This document shows positions 49,711-57,536 of a DNA stretch of 64,000 bases, in pieces (within the stretch, counting starts at the first letter, position 1; each line of letters begins with the position of its first letter). Origin of the DNA: Curtobacterium sp. VKM Ac-2922 (GTDB lineage: Bacteria > Actinomycetota > Actinomycetes > Actinomycetales > Microbacteriaceae); assembly GCF_022815645.1 (NCBI RefSeq), contig NZ_JALGRO010000001.1:248001-312000 (forward strand), given 5' to 3'. Position numbers and translations under genes: made by a program. Under the pieces are notes generated by a model. The model worked only from the letters and a program-made list of their open reading frames with translations, had not been told where the DNA came from and searched no databases.

Positions 49711-50753
49711 GCGCGGGCTCCCTCGATGTCGGCGGCGGCCGGGGCGGCGACCGCGGCGGTGTCGAGCGTCACCTGGTCGGCGCGGCGCTGCTTGCGGTTC
49801 GGCCCGGCGTCGTCACCGGTGTCCAGCTGCACGGCTCGCAGGTAGACGAACAGCGGGATGGCGACGATCACGAGCGAGCAGATCGCCATGGCGGCGGACA
49901 GCCCGAAGCGGAACGACTGGAAGCTGGCGATGTAGGTCAGGACCGGCATCACCTCGACGCTCGACGGCAGCGGGATGCCGAACAGCACGAACGGCAGCGT
50001 GAAGTTGTTGATGTTGTGCAGGATCGCGATGATCACGGCCAGGCTGAGCGGCCCCCGCAGGTAGGGGAAGACCACGTACCGCAGTTTGATCCACCAGGTC
50101 GCGCCGTCGAGCGACGCGGCTTCGTGGACCTCGAGGTCCACGGCCTGGAGGCCCGCCAGGCTGAGCAGGTAGACGAACGGCCACGACGTCCACACCATCA
50201 CCGCGGCGAGCGCCCAGTAGGACGCCGCACCGTTCAGCCAGAGCACGTCGGTGTGGAACACCGCGTTCACGACGCCCTGCGGCTGCAGCATGGTGCGGAA
50301 GAAGGTCCCCACGACGAATGCGGGCAGCACGTACGGGATCAGGTAGATGGACCGCACCAGTCCCCGGCCCGGGAACCGGTTCTGCGTCGAGATCGCGGCG
50401 GCGACGCCGATCGGCACGGTGACCGCGGTGACGAGCACCGCGAGCGACGACGAGATCCAGACGGAGTGCAGCAGCGGCGAGTTCGTGATCGCCTCGGCGA
50501 AGTTCGCGAACCCGACGAAGGGTGCGCTGAACCACTGCCGGAGCGTGTACTGGTCCAGGTCGAGCATCGCGATGAACAGGCCGACGAGCAGCGGCACCAC
50601 GATGATCGCGGCCATCAGCACCCCGCCGGGCAGGAGCATCCAGAGCGGGCGTTCCTTCTTGTACAGCGGGGTCTTCCCGTGCGGGCGGACCGTCCGGTCG
50701 GGGTTGTGCACCGGGGTGCGGGTCGTGCTGTGGTCGGTCTGTGTGGCGGTCAT
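49707..50753 (-). CDS. carbohydrate ABC transporter permease (MalF-like)
   Basis: Inner-membrane permease, 348 residues, six helices. LVGLFIAMLDLDQYTLRQWF follows TM1. The EAA loop reads VHEAASLDGATWWIKLRYV. A polar tail of about 40 residues ends the protein. The start is the ATG at 50753, which shares one base with the binding-protein stop. Pairs with the MalG-like permease to import the sugar captured by the lipoprotein. Confidence 0.92.
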   Translation of the reverse strand: MTATQTDHSTTRTPVHNPDRTVRPHGKTPLYKKERPLWMLLPGGVLMAAIIVVPLLVGLFIAMLDLDQYTLRQWFSAPFVGFANFAEAITNSPLLHSVWISSSLAVLVTAVTVPIGVAAAISTQNRFPGRGLVRSIYLIPYVLPAFVVGTFFRTMLQPQGVVNAVFHTDVLWLNGAASYWALAAVMVWTSWPFVYLLSLAGLQAVDLEVHEAASLDGATWWIKLRYVVFPYLRGPLSLAVIIAILHNINNFTLPFVLFGIPLPSSVEVMPVLTYIASFQSFRFGLSAAMAICSLVIVAIPLFVYLRAVQLDTGDDAGPNRKQRRADQVTLDTAAVAAPAAADIEGARA

Positions 50754-52093
50754 CACAGGCCTCCGTTCTTCTGCCGGTCGAGCGTGGCCTGGGCGTCCTT
50801 CTGGGCGTCCTGCAGACGCTTCCGGAGCTGGTCGTCGGTGACCTCGCCGCTCTTCAGCGAGGGGATCGACTGCACGACGACGTCGACGAGGGCGAGCTGG
50901 ATGTCGGACCAGGCTCCCGTGAACGCGGTCGGCTTGGAGAGCTTGCCGGCGTCGATGATCGGCTTCAGCTGGGGGTTGTCGTCGGCCAACTGCTTGGCCG
51001 CCGCGGTGTTGGTCGGCAGGTTGCCGAACAGGTCGTAGTACTGCAGCTGGGCCTTCTTGCTGCTGACCTGCTTGATGAAGTCGAACGACAGGTCCTGCTT
51101 GGTGCCGTAGTCGGCCACGACGAAGTTGTCGCCGGACAGGATGCTCGCCGCCTGGATGCCGTCGGCGGGACGCTCGGTGGCGCCCGGGGGGACGGTCGGC
51201 AGCAGTGCGAACTCGTACTTGCCGTCGATCTCGGTGCCCGTGAAGGAGTTGATGGCCGTCGTCGTGGTCATCGGGAAGAAGGCGGCCTTGCCCTCGGTGA
51301 ACTGCGCGAGCGCCTGGGCGTTGTTCCACCCGATCGCCGACTTGTCGACCACGCCGTCCTTCGTCACCCAGTCGAAGTAGGTGCGGTAGGCGTTCTGCAC
51401 CGCGGGAGCGTCCAGCTCGGCCTCCGAACCGTCGACCAGGGTGTTGCCGGCGTTCTCCGACATGCCCCAGACGAACTTCCACGGGTCGAAGCCGTCGGCG
51501 TAGGCGATCGCCATGCCGTGCACGTCGCCGCTGGTGGTGGCCTTCGCGTCGGCGGTCAACTGGTCCCAGGTGGTGGGCATCTCGGTGATGCCGGCCTTGG
51601 CCAGCAGGTCCTTGTTGACGGCCATCACGAACGGACGGCTGGCGAACGGGATGCCGATCTGCTTCGACGCGCTGGGGCCCGAGATGCCGAACGATGCCGG
51701 GTCGAACTGGTCCTTGCCGCCGACCGCGGCCCACTGCTTCTCGCCCATCTCGACGAACGCGCCGGTGGCGTACGCGGTGGGGGTGAACGTGGTGCCGATG
51801 GCGTAGACGTCGGGGCCCTGTCCGGAGATGACGCTCGTCTGGATGGCGGTCAACTCCTCTTGCGCGGACGAGTACGTCTCCCACTGGATGTCCGCGCCGG
51901 TGGTGCGCTTGAACTCGGCAGCGGTGTCCTGCTGCCACTGCTTGCGTTCCTTGGGGTAGGTCGTGTCCGCGCCCATCATGACGCGGAGGGTGTTCGGGTC
52001 GTCGCCACTGCCGTTCACGATCGCGCATCCCTGCAGGGACAGCGCGGCGAGGGCGACCACGACCACGGAACCGATCAGGGTCCGTGTCTTCAT
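50753..52093 (-). CDS. extracellular solute-binding lipoprotein of sugar ABC importer
   Basis: Family-1 solute-binding protein, 446 residues. The signal peptide ends at the lipobox LQGC (lipidated Cys about 23). TYSSAQEELTAIQTSVISGQ and GPDVYAIGTTF are typical of the N-lobe, and FPMTTTTAINSFTG of the hinge region. First gene of the long minus-strand operon, directly downstream of the LacI-bound control region. The ligand is inferred to be a hexuronate or uronate-containing oligosaccharide from the enzymes encoded around it. Confidence 0.92.
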   Translation of the reverse strand: MKTRTLIGSVVVVALAALSLQGCAIVNGSGDDPNTLRVMMGADTTYPKERKQWQQDTAAEFKRTTGADIQWETYSSAQEELTAIQTSVISGQGPDVYAIGTTFTPTAYATGAFVEMGEKQWAAVGGKDQFDPASFGISGPSASKQIGIPFASRPFVMAVNKDLLAKAGITEMPTTWDQLTADAKATTSGDVHGMAIAYADGFDPWKFVWGMSENAGNTLVDGSEAELDAPAVQNAYRTYFDWVTKDGVVDKSAIGWNNAQALAQFTEGKAAFFPMTTTTAINSFTGTEIDGKYEFALLPTVPPGATERPADGIQAASILSGDNFVVADYGTKQDLSFDFIKQVSSKKAQLQYYDLFGNLPTNTAAAKQLADDNPQLKPIIDAGKLSKPTAFTGAWSDIQLALVDVVVQSIPSLKSGEVTDDQLRKRLQDAQKDAQATLDRQKNGGL

Positions 52094-52156
52094 GGGGGTT
52101 CCTCCTCGGAGCATCCACGGGCAACGCTGCCGGTGGTGCCTCCACTGTCCCGCTGG

Positions 52157-52192
52157 TGGCAACATCCGGCAACCGGTTGCCACTTGTTGCCA
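52157..52192. promoter_or_regulatory. nested four-half-site operator for the LacI regulator
   Basis: A perfect 14-bp core, GGCAACCGGTTGCC (52168-52181), is enclosed by TGGCAAC (52157-52163) and GTTGCCA (52186-52192), all centred on the same point. Each GGCAAC half-site is repeated 10 bp outward. The site lies in the 167-nt space between the divergent ABC operon and the LacI gene. Confidence 0.75.
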
Positions 52193-52260
52193 GAACGGCC
52201 TAGGTTCGGGTCACCGGGGCACCGTCCAGGCGCCACCACCGTCGGACGATCGGAGGCCCG

Positions 52261-53361
52261 ATGACCGAGACCGACACGTCCCGTCCGGCGTCGGATCGCG
52301 CGTCCGCGACGTCCCGTCGGGTCACCATCCGTGACGTGGCCGACGCCACCGGGGTCGCACCGTCGACGGTCTCGCGCGCCCTGTCCATGCCCGACCGTGT
52401 GAACCGCGTGACCCAGCAGCGGATCCAGGACGCCGCCCGCGAACTCGGGTACGTGGCGAACTCGCAGGCACGCGCGCTCACGTCCGGTCGCACCCGCGCC
52501 GTCGCCGTCCTGGTCTCGGACATCACCAACCCGTTCTACTTCGACGTCATCCGCGGGACGCAGCACCAGCTCGCCGCGGCCGGCTGGACGCAACTGCTGG
52601 TCGACACCGAGGAGTCCGCCGACGCCGAGATGGCCGCCCTCAGCGCGATCTCCGCCAAGGCCGACGGCGTCGTGCTCACGGCGTCCCGCCTGTCCGACGC
52701 GCAGATCGCCCGGTACGCCGAGCGCACCCCGCTGGTCGTCGTGAACCGGCGGCCGGCCGGGGTCCCCTCGGTGCTCATCGACACCCCGGGCGGGGTCGAG
52801 CAGGCCGTGCAGCACCTGGTGTCACTCGGACACCGCGACGTGCTGTACGTCGCCGGGCCGGACAGCTCGTGGTCGAACGAACGCCGGTGGAAGGCCCTGG
52901 TGCAGGTCGCCAAGCGCCTGGACGTCCGGGTCGCCCGGATCGGCCCGCACGCGCCGTTCGTCGACTCGGGTGCCGCCGCTGCCGATGCCGCGGTGAACGC
53001 CGGAGCCACCGCATGCATCGCCTTCAACGACCTGATCGCGATCGGCATGCTCGGACGACTGCGCGAGCGTGGCGTGCGCGTGCCCCAGGACATGAGCATC
53101 GTCGGCTGCGACGACATCTTCGGTGCCGACTTCTGCAACCCGCCGCTGACCACGATGACCTCGCCGATCGAGCGCGCCGGTCGGGTCGCGATCACGATGC
53201 TGCTCGGGCGGCTCGGCGCGATCCCCGCCGAACAGCTGCCCGGCGAGCGCATGCAGGGCGCCGTCGTGCTCCCCACCCACCTGACCGTGCGCGAGTCCAC
53301 CGGTCCCGCGCCCTCCCCGGCCTCCCCGCCGTCCCCGGCCTCCCGACGAAAGGGTCGATGA
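52261..53361 (+). CDS. LacI-family transcriptional regulator
   Basis: Repressor of 366 residues. The headpiece VTIRDVADATGVAPSTVSRA (about 21-40) is the LacI helix-turn-helix, and hinge and periplasmic-binding-like core follow (VAVLVSDITNPFYFDVIRG). The C-terminus carries a Pro/Ala/Ser tail. It overlaps uxaC by 4 nt and is divergent from the ABC/catabolic operon with an operator-like dyad between. It should hold both units off until a uronate-derived inducer appears. The inducer is inferred. Confidence 0.92.
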   Translation: MTETDTSRPASDRASATSRRVTIRDVADATGVAPSTVSRALSMPDRVNRVTQQRIQDAARELGYVANSQARALTSGRTRAVAVLVSDITNPFYFDVIRGTQHQLAAAGWTQLLVDTEESADAEMAALSAISAKADGVVLTASRLSDAQIARYAERTPLVVVNRRPAGVPSVLIDTPGGVEQAVQHLVSLGHRDVLYVAGPDSSWSNERRWKALVQVAKRLDVRVARIGPHAPFVDSGAAAADAAVNAGATACIAFNDLIAIGMLGRLRERGVRVPQDMSIVGCDDIFGADFCNPPLTTMTSPIERAGRVAITMLLGRLGAIPAEQLPGERMQGAVVLPTHLTVRESTGPAPSPASPPSPASRRKGR

Positions 53362-54785
53362 TGTCCCAGCCGACCACCACGACGTCCACCGTGCTCGCAC
53401 CGCACCCCGACCGGTTGTTCCCCGCCGATCCGGCCGCCCGCCGGATCGCGCGCACCGTGTACCAGGCGGTCGCCGACGCCCCGGTGATCTCCCCGCACGG
53501 ACACGTCGACGCGGCGATGATCGCCGCGGACGTCCCGTTCCCGGACCCGGCGGCGCTGCTCGTCACGCCCGACCACTACGTGCTGCGGCTGCTCCACGCG
53601 AACGGCGTGCCGCTCTCAGACCTCGGCCGCGGACCCGGCCCGGCGGACGGCCGGGCGATCTGGCGCCGCCTGGCCGAGCACTGGGACGACTTCCTCGGCA
53701 CCCCGGTGCGGTACTGGTTCGAGACCGAGCTGCACGACGTGTTCGGGCTCGACCAGCAGCCTTCCGCCGCGAACGCCGACGCGCAGTACGACCACATCGC
53801 CTCGGCGCTGCTCGAGCCGTCGTTCCGACCCCGCGCACTCTTCGACGCCTTCGGCATCGAGGTGCTCGCGACCACCGACGACCCGACGGCCGACCTGGCC
53901 GCGCACGCGCAGCTCCGAGCCGACCCCACCTTCACCGGTCGCGTGGTCCCGACGTTCCGTGCGGACGCGGTCTTCGATCCAGCCCGACCGGACTGGAGGA
54001 CCGTGGTCGCGGCCATCGGACAGGCTGCGGGCATCGACACGGGCACCCACGACGGGCTGCTGGCAGCACTGCGCGCCCGTCGCCGCCACTTCATCGACCA
54101 CGGGGCGACGGCCACCGACACCGGGGTCATCGACGCCGGGTCGGCTCCGCTTCCTGCAGCCGACCGGGAGCGCATCCACGCCGAGGCGCTCCGCGGGGAC
54201 GTCTCCCCCGCCGACGCCGTGGCCTACCGACACGACATGCTGTTCCGCTGGGCCGAGATGAGCGTCGACGACGGACTCGTGATGCAGCTGCACCCGGGGG
54301 TCATCCGCAACCACCACACACCGACGCTCGAGCGCTTCGGGCCGGACACCGGGCACGACCTGCCCGCCGTCGGCGCGTTCACGGAGCCGCTCCGTCCGCT
54401 GCTCGAGGCCTTCGGCACCGCGCCGGGGTTCCACCTGGTGCTGTTCACGGTGGACGAGACGGTGTTCTCGCGCGAGATCGGGCCCCTGGCCGGCTTCTAC
54501 CCCGCCGTGTACGCCGGGGCCCCGTGGTGGTTCATCGACACCCCGGCGGCGATCGGGCGGTACCGCGGCGCGATCACCGACTCGGCGGGGTTCACGAAGA
54601 CCTCGGGGTTCATCGACGACACCCGGGCGTACTGCTCCATCCCCGCGCGGCACGACATGGCCCGGCGCGCCGATGCCGCGTACCTGGCGTCGCTCGTCGT
54701 GACGCACCAGGTGTCGGAAGAGGACGCCGTCCGCACTGCCCGGCGCATCGTGTCGGACATCCCGAGGGCGACGTTCAAGCTCTGA
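53358..54785 (+). CDS. uxaC: glucuronate isomerase
   Basis: Converts D-glucuronate to D-fructuronate (also galacturonate to tagaturonate), 475 residues. VISPHGHVDAAMI (about 43-55) has the metal HxH. RYWFETELHDVFG, MQLHPGVIRNHHTP (about 309-322) and ETVFSREIGPLAGFYP are UxaC segments. The gene begins at tandem ATG codons (53358 and 53361); the first overlaps the LacI stop. Together with UxuB-like and ManD enzymes on the other strand it completes the upper hexuronate route. Confidence 0.92.
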   Translation: MMSQPTTTTSTVLAPHPDRLFPADPAARRIARTVYQAVADAPVISPHGHVDAAMIAADVPFPDPAALLVTPDHYVLRLLHANGVPLSDLGRGPGPADGRAIWRRLAEHWDDFLGTPVRYWFETELHDVFGLDQQPSAANADAQYDHIASALLEPSFRPRALFDAFGIEVLATTDDPTADLAAHAQLRADPTFTGRVVPTFRADAVFDPARPDWRTVVAAIGQAAGIDTGTHDGLLAALRARRRHFIDHGATATDTGVIDAGSAPLPAADRERIHAEALRGDVSPADAVAYRHDMLFRWAEMSVDDGLVMQLHPGVIRNHHTPTLERFGPDTGHDLPAVGAFTEPLRPLLEAFGTAPGFHLVLFTVDETVFSREIGPLAGFYPAVYAGAPWWFIDTPAAIGRYRGAITDSAGFTKTSGFIDDTRAYCSIPARHDMARRADAAYLASLVVTHQVSEEDAVRTARRIVSDIPRATFKL

Positions 54786-54830
54786 CGCTGCGCCAGCGCC
54801 GGTGCCGTCTCGCCGGGTGCGGGTTTGGTG

Positions 54831-54862
54831 GCCCCGTGCAGCGCTGATCCGCTGCACGGGGC
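54831..54862. terminator. hairpin terminator after uxaC
   Basis: GCCCCGTGCAGCG and CGCTGCACGGGGC form a perfect 13-bp stem with a 6-nt loop between convergent genes. Confidence 0.85.
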
Positions 54863-54901
54863 GATCGTCCTCGCACGAGGCGGGAGTGACACGTCGTGCG
54901 G

Positions 54902-55672
54902 TCAGTGCGGGGCCGCGGCGCGGACGGCGCGGAGTGCTGCGTCCATCTGCGGCTCAGGGTCGTCCGACCACCGGCACTCCAGCGACACCGGGCCGCGGTA
55001 CCCGCCCTGGTGCACCGCGGCCAGGAACTCCGGCCACGGCCAGTCCCCCTCGCCCGGCGGCAGGCGGTCGCGATCGGACACGTGCACGTGCCCGATCCGG
55101 TCGGCCAGAGACCGGACGACGTCGAACGACTCGTGCTCGGCCTGCACGTGGAACAGGTCCGCGACCACGCTGACACCCTGCAGGTCGAACGCGTCGAGGA
55201 ACGCCACGGCCTGCTCGATCGTGTGGACGACGTTCGTCTCGTCGCGGTTCAGCGGTTCGAGCACGATGCGCAGGTCGTGCGTGGCCGCGAGGTCGCGGGC
55301 GACGCGGACGACCCGGGCGAAGCGCTCGTGTGCTTGTGCCATGGGCATGTCCGGCGGTGCCGTCCGGGCGGTCCCCGACCCGAACACGATCCTCGCGCCC
55401 GACGTGGCGACCAACGCGACGATCGGCAGCACCGCACGGAGGTACCCGTCCACCACGTCAGGATCCTCGGTCAGGAGCGACAGGTCGGGCGGGACGAACA
55501 GGGCGAACGACCCGAACCGTTCGTCGTCGTAGGCGGGGTCGAGCCGCCACCCGTCGCCGTCGCGGTGGACCAGGTTGCCCGCGATGCCGGGTTCGACGTG
55601 GTCGGCGCCCGCTCGGCGGACGATGTGGGTCAGTGCTGCGCCGGCGACGATGCCGATCCCGCTGAAGGCCAT
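54902..55672 (-). CDS. TIM-barrel sugar isomerase/hydroxypyruvate isomerase-like protein
   Basis: Third xylose-isomerase-like TIM barrel of the neighbourhood, 256 residues. RIVLEPLNRDETN gives a metal-binding Glu, VSVVADLFHVQAEH an Asp/His pair, IGHVHVSDRDR a His, and GPVSLECRW a Glu. This pattern fits hydroxypyruvate isomerase or ketose 3-epimerase relatives. It is convergent with uxaC and outside the main operon, so its link to hexuronate use is only positional. The start is the ATG at 55672. Confidence 0.8.
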   Translation of the reverse strand: MAFSGIGIVAGAALTHIVRRAGADHVEPGIAGNLVHRDGDGWRLDPAYDDERFGSFALFVPPDLSLLTEDPDVVDGYLRAVLPIVALVATSGARIVFGSGTARTAPPDMPMAQAHERFARVVRVARDLAATHDLRIVLEPLNRDETNVVHTIEQAVAFLDAFDLQGVSVVADLFHVQAEHESFDVVRSLADRIGHVHVSDRDRLPPGEGDWPWPEFLAAVHQGGYRGPVSLECRWSDDPEPQMDAALRAVRAAAPH

Positions 55673-55739
55673 GCGTCCATGCTGCTCCCCGACCGCAGAA
55701 CAGTGCGGCGTTGCCATGCGTTGTCGTGTGTCGTGACGC

Positions 55740-56321
55740 TCACCGGAGGGTCCGGCGCATCAGGACGCGCGCAAAGCCGTTGAGCACCGACGTGGTGTCC
55801 GCCCTGTGCTCGAAGCCCGCTCGCTCGAACAGCCGACGTGTCCCGACGTAGGCCATCGTCAGGTCCACCTTCGCCGACCCGTTGTCGACCGGGTAGCCCT
55901 CGATCACCCGCGCACCGTGCTCGTCCGCGAACCGCACCGCGCCGTCCAGCAGCGCGTGCGAGATGCCCTGCCCGCGGTGCCCGGGGCGGACACGGATGCA
56001 CCAGACGCTCCACACGCCGGTGTCCCCGGGGTCGTCGAGGTGCGGGATCCGCCGGTTCCGGGCGAAGGTCGTGTCGGGCCGTGGATGGACGCCCGCCCAC
56101 CCCACGACCGCGTCGCCGTCGTACGCCAGCACCCCGGGCGGCGGGTCCTGCCGCACGAGCTCGCGGACCCGGTCGCCACGGGCCGTCCCGCTCAGCTGCT
56201 GGTTCTCGCGCGAGGGGATCCGGTAGCTCAGACACCAGCAGACGTTGGCGTCGGGACGCTTCGGCCCGACCATCGTCCGGACGTCGTCGAACGAGGTCGC
56301 TGCGCGCACCACGATGCCCAT
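55740..56321 (-). CDS. GNAT-family N-acetyltransferase
   Basis: Predicted acetyltransferase, 193 residues. The C-terminal acetyl-CoA-binding loop is clear: VRPGHRGQGISHALLDGAV (about 112-130) has the R/Q-x-x-G-x-G/A motif. An N-terminal segment with CWCLSYR and the ENQQLSGTARGDRV stretch resembles a GNAT branch often found in actinobacteria. Substrate unknown. Confidence 0.85.
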   Translation of the reverse strand: MGIVVRAATSFDDVRTMVGPKRPDANVCWCLSYRIPSRENQQLSGTARGDRVRELVRQDPPPGVLAYDGDAVVGWAGVHPRPDTTFARNRRIPHLDDPGDTGVWSVWCIRVRPGHRGQGISHALLDGAVRFADEHGARVIEGYPVDNGSAKVDLTMAYVGTRRLFERAGFEHRADTTSVLNGFARVLMRRTLR

Positions 56322-56387
56322 GGCACGATCCTGACATCCGGTCTGCCCCTTGTCCGGGACGGTCGGCGCGCTGGCGGACGCACGCGT

Positions 56388-56765
56388 TCAGCTCGGGGTC
56401 GCCGCACCGCGGAACTGTGCAGCGATCGCCTCGACGTCGTCGAGTCGTCCGTCGGCGATCGCGACGATGAACGCGCACTCCTGGTCGTTCGACATGGTGA
56501 GCGTCCGGCCGTTCACCCCGAGGAACACGACCAGCAGCATCCGCCCGAGCCGCTCGTCGCCGTCCACCAGCGCGCGGTTGCGGACGGTCGAGTGGACGAG
56601 TGCCGCGGCTTTGTCGACGAGCGTCGGGGAGACATCCTGCCTGCCGACCGTCGCGGCGGGTCGGGCGACGGCAGCCTGCAGCAGCCCCGGATCTCGGACC
56701 AGGGCATCGGACCCCACGGTCCGTCGGACGACGTGGAGCGCTTCGTCGAGGGTCAGGTGGATCAC
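56388..56765 (-). CDS. Doc/Fic-like toxin homologue with degenerate motif
   Basis: A 125-residue protein of the death-on-curing size and layout (MIHLTLDEALHVV start). The C-terminal VNGRTLTMSNDQECAFIVAI matches Doc relatives. The Fic-type motif should read roughly H-x-F-x-D-G-N-K-R; here it is RALVDGDER (about 64-72). The catalytic His is Arg, and Asn-Lys are Asp-Glu. Kinase or AMP-transfer activity is therefore doubtful. No full antitoxin gene is adjacent, only a 17-codon reading upstream. GTG start. Confidence 0.72.
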   Translation of the reverse strand: MIHLTLDEALHVVRRTVGSDALVRDPGLLQAAVARPAATVGRQDVSPTLVDKAAALVHSTVRNRALVDGDERLGRMLLVVFLGVNGRTLTMSNDQECAFIVAIADGRLDDVEAIAAQFRGAATPS

Positions 56766-56778
56766 GATGCGACAGGAC

Positions 56779-56832
56779 TCAATGCGCGAGGCGGTCGAGT
56801 GCCTCGGCGTACCGCGGCAGCAGGTCGGTCAT
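56779..56832 (-). CDS. possible 17-codon micro-ORF upstream of doc
   Basis: ATG at 56832 overlaps the response-regulator stop by 4 nt and encodes MTDLLPRYAEALDRLAH, ending 13 nt before the Doc start. It could be the remnant of an antitoxin, a coupling leader, or chance. No homology is claimed. Confidence 0.25.
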   Translation of the reverse strand: MTDLLPRYAEALDRLAH

Positions 56833-57536
56833 GCCTGCCACCCGGGCGTCGCCAGCCCCGTCTCGTAGGCGAACACCACGAGCTGGGCACGGTCCCGCGC
56901 ACCGAGCTTGATCATCGCGCGGGACACGTGGGTCTTCGCGGTGGTCGGACTGACGAACAACCGCTCGGCGATCTCGGTGTTGGTGAGCCCGGCCGCGACG
57001 AGCCGCATCACCTGGCGTTCGCGGTCGGTCAGGACGTCGAGCCCGGGAGCGAGTGCGGCCGGCTTGGCGTGGGTCGCGAAGGCCTCGACCAGGGAACGCG
57101 TCGCGCCGGGCGACAGCAGGGACTCACCCGCCACCACGGTACGGATCGCGCGGAGGAGCTCGGCAGGCTCGGTGTCCTTGACCAGGAACCCGGCGGCGCC
57201 ACCACGGATCGCCTCGAACACGTAGTCGTCCTCTTCGAAGGTGGTGAGGACCACGACGTGGACGTCTGCCAGGGCCGGGTCGGCCGAGATGCGCCGGGTC
57301 GCCGCGAGCCCGTCGGTGCCGGGCATCCGGATGTCCATGAGCACGACGTCCGGGCGCTCACGCGTGGCGATCTGCACGGCGGCGTCACCGTCGCCGGCCT
57401 CGCCCACGACGGTCATGCCGGGCTCGGCGTCGACGAGTGCCCGCAGCCCAGCGCGGATGAGGACCTGGTCGTCGGCCAGCACCACACGGATCGGCGTCGC
57501 CGGGGTGGTGACGGGGTCGGCGAGGCGGTCGGTCAT
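56829..57536 (-). CDS. NarL/FixJ-family response regulator
   Basis: Response regulator, 235 residues. The receiver has VLADDQVL, the phosphoacceptor Asp in VLMDIRMPG and FLVKDTE. The LuxR-type helix-turn-helix is LTDRERQVMRLVAAGLTNTE...TTAKTHVSRAMIKLGA. The ATG at 57536 overlaps the kinase stop by 4 nt. An N-terminal extension of about 16 residues precedes the first strand. Third kinase/regulator pair of this subtype in the window. Confidence 0.93.
   Translation of the reverse strand: MTDRLADPVTTPATPIRVVLADDQVLIRAGLRALVDAEPGMTVVGEAGDGDAAVQIATRERPDVVLMDIRMPGTDGLAATRRISADPALADVHVVVLTTFEEDDYVFEAIRGGAAGFLVKDTEPAELLRAIRTVVAGESLLSPGATRSLVEAFATHAKPAALAPGLDVLTDRERQVMRLVAAGLTNTEIAERLFVSPTTAKTHVSRAMIKLGARDRAQLVVFAYETGLATPGWQA

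Noticed and set aside
52245-52263. GGAGGCCCG before the LacI start as another dispersed GGAGGC element
   Set aside because: The sequence serves as the ribosome-binding site at the right distance from ATG and lacks the flanking consensus.
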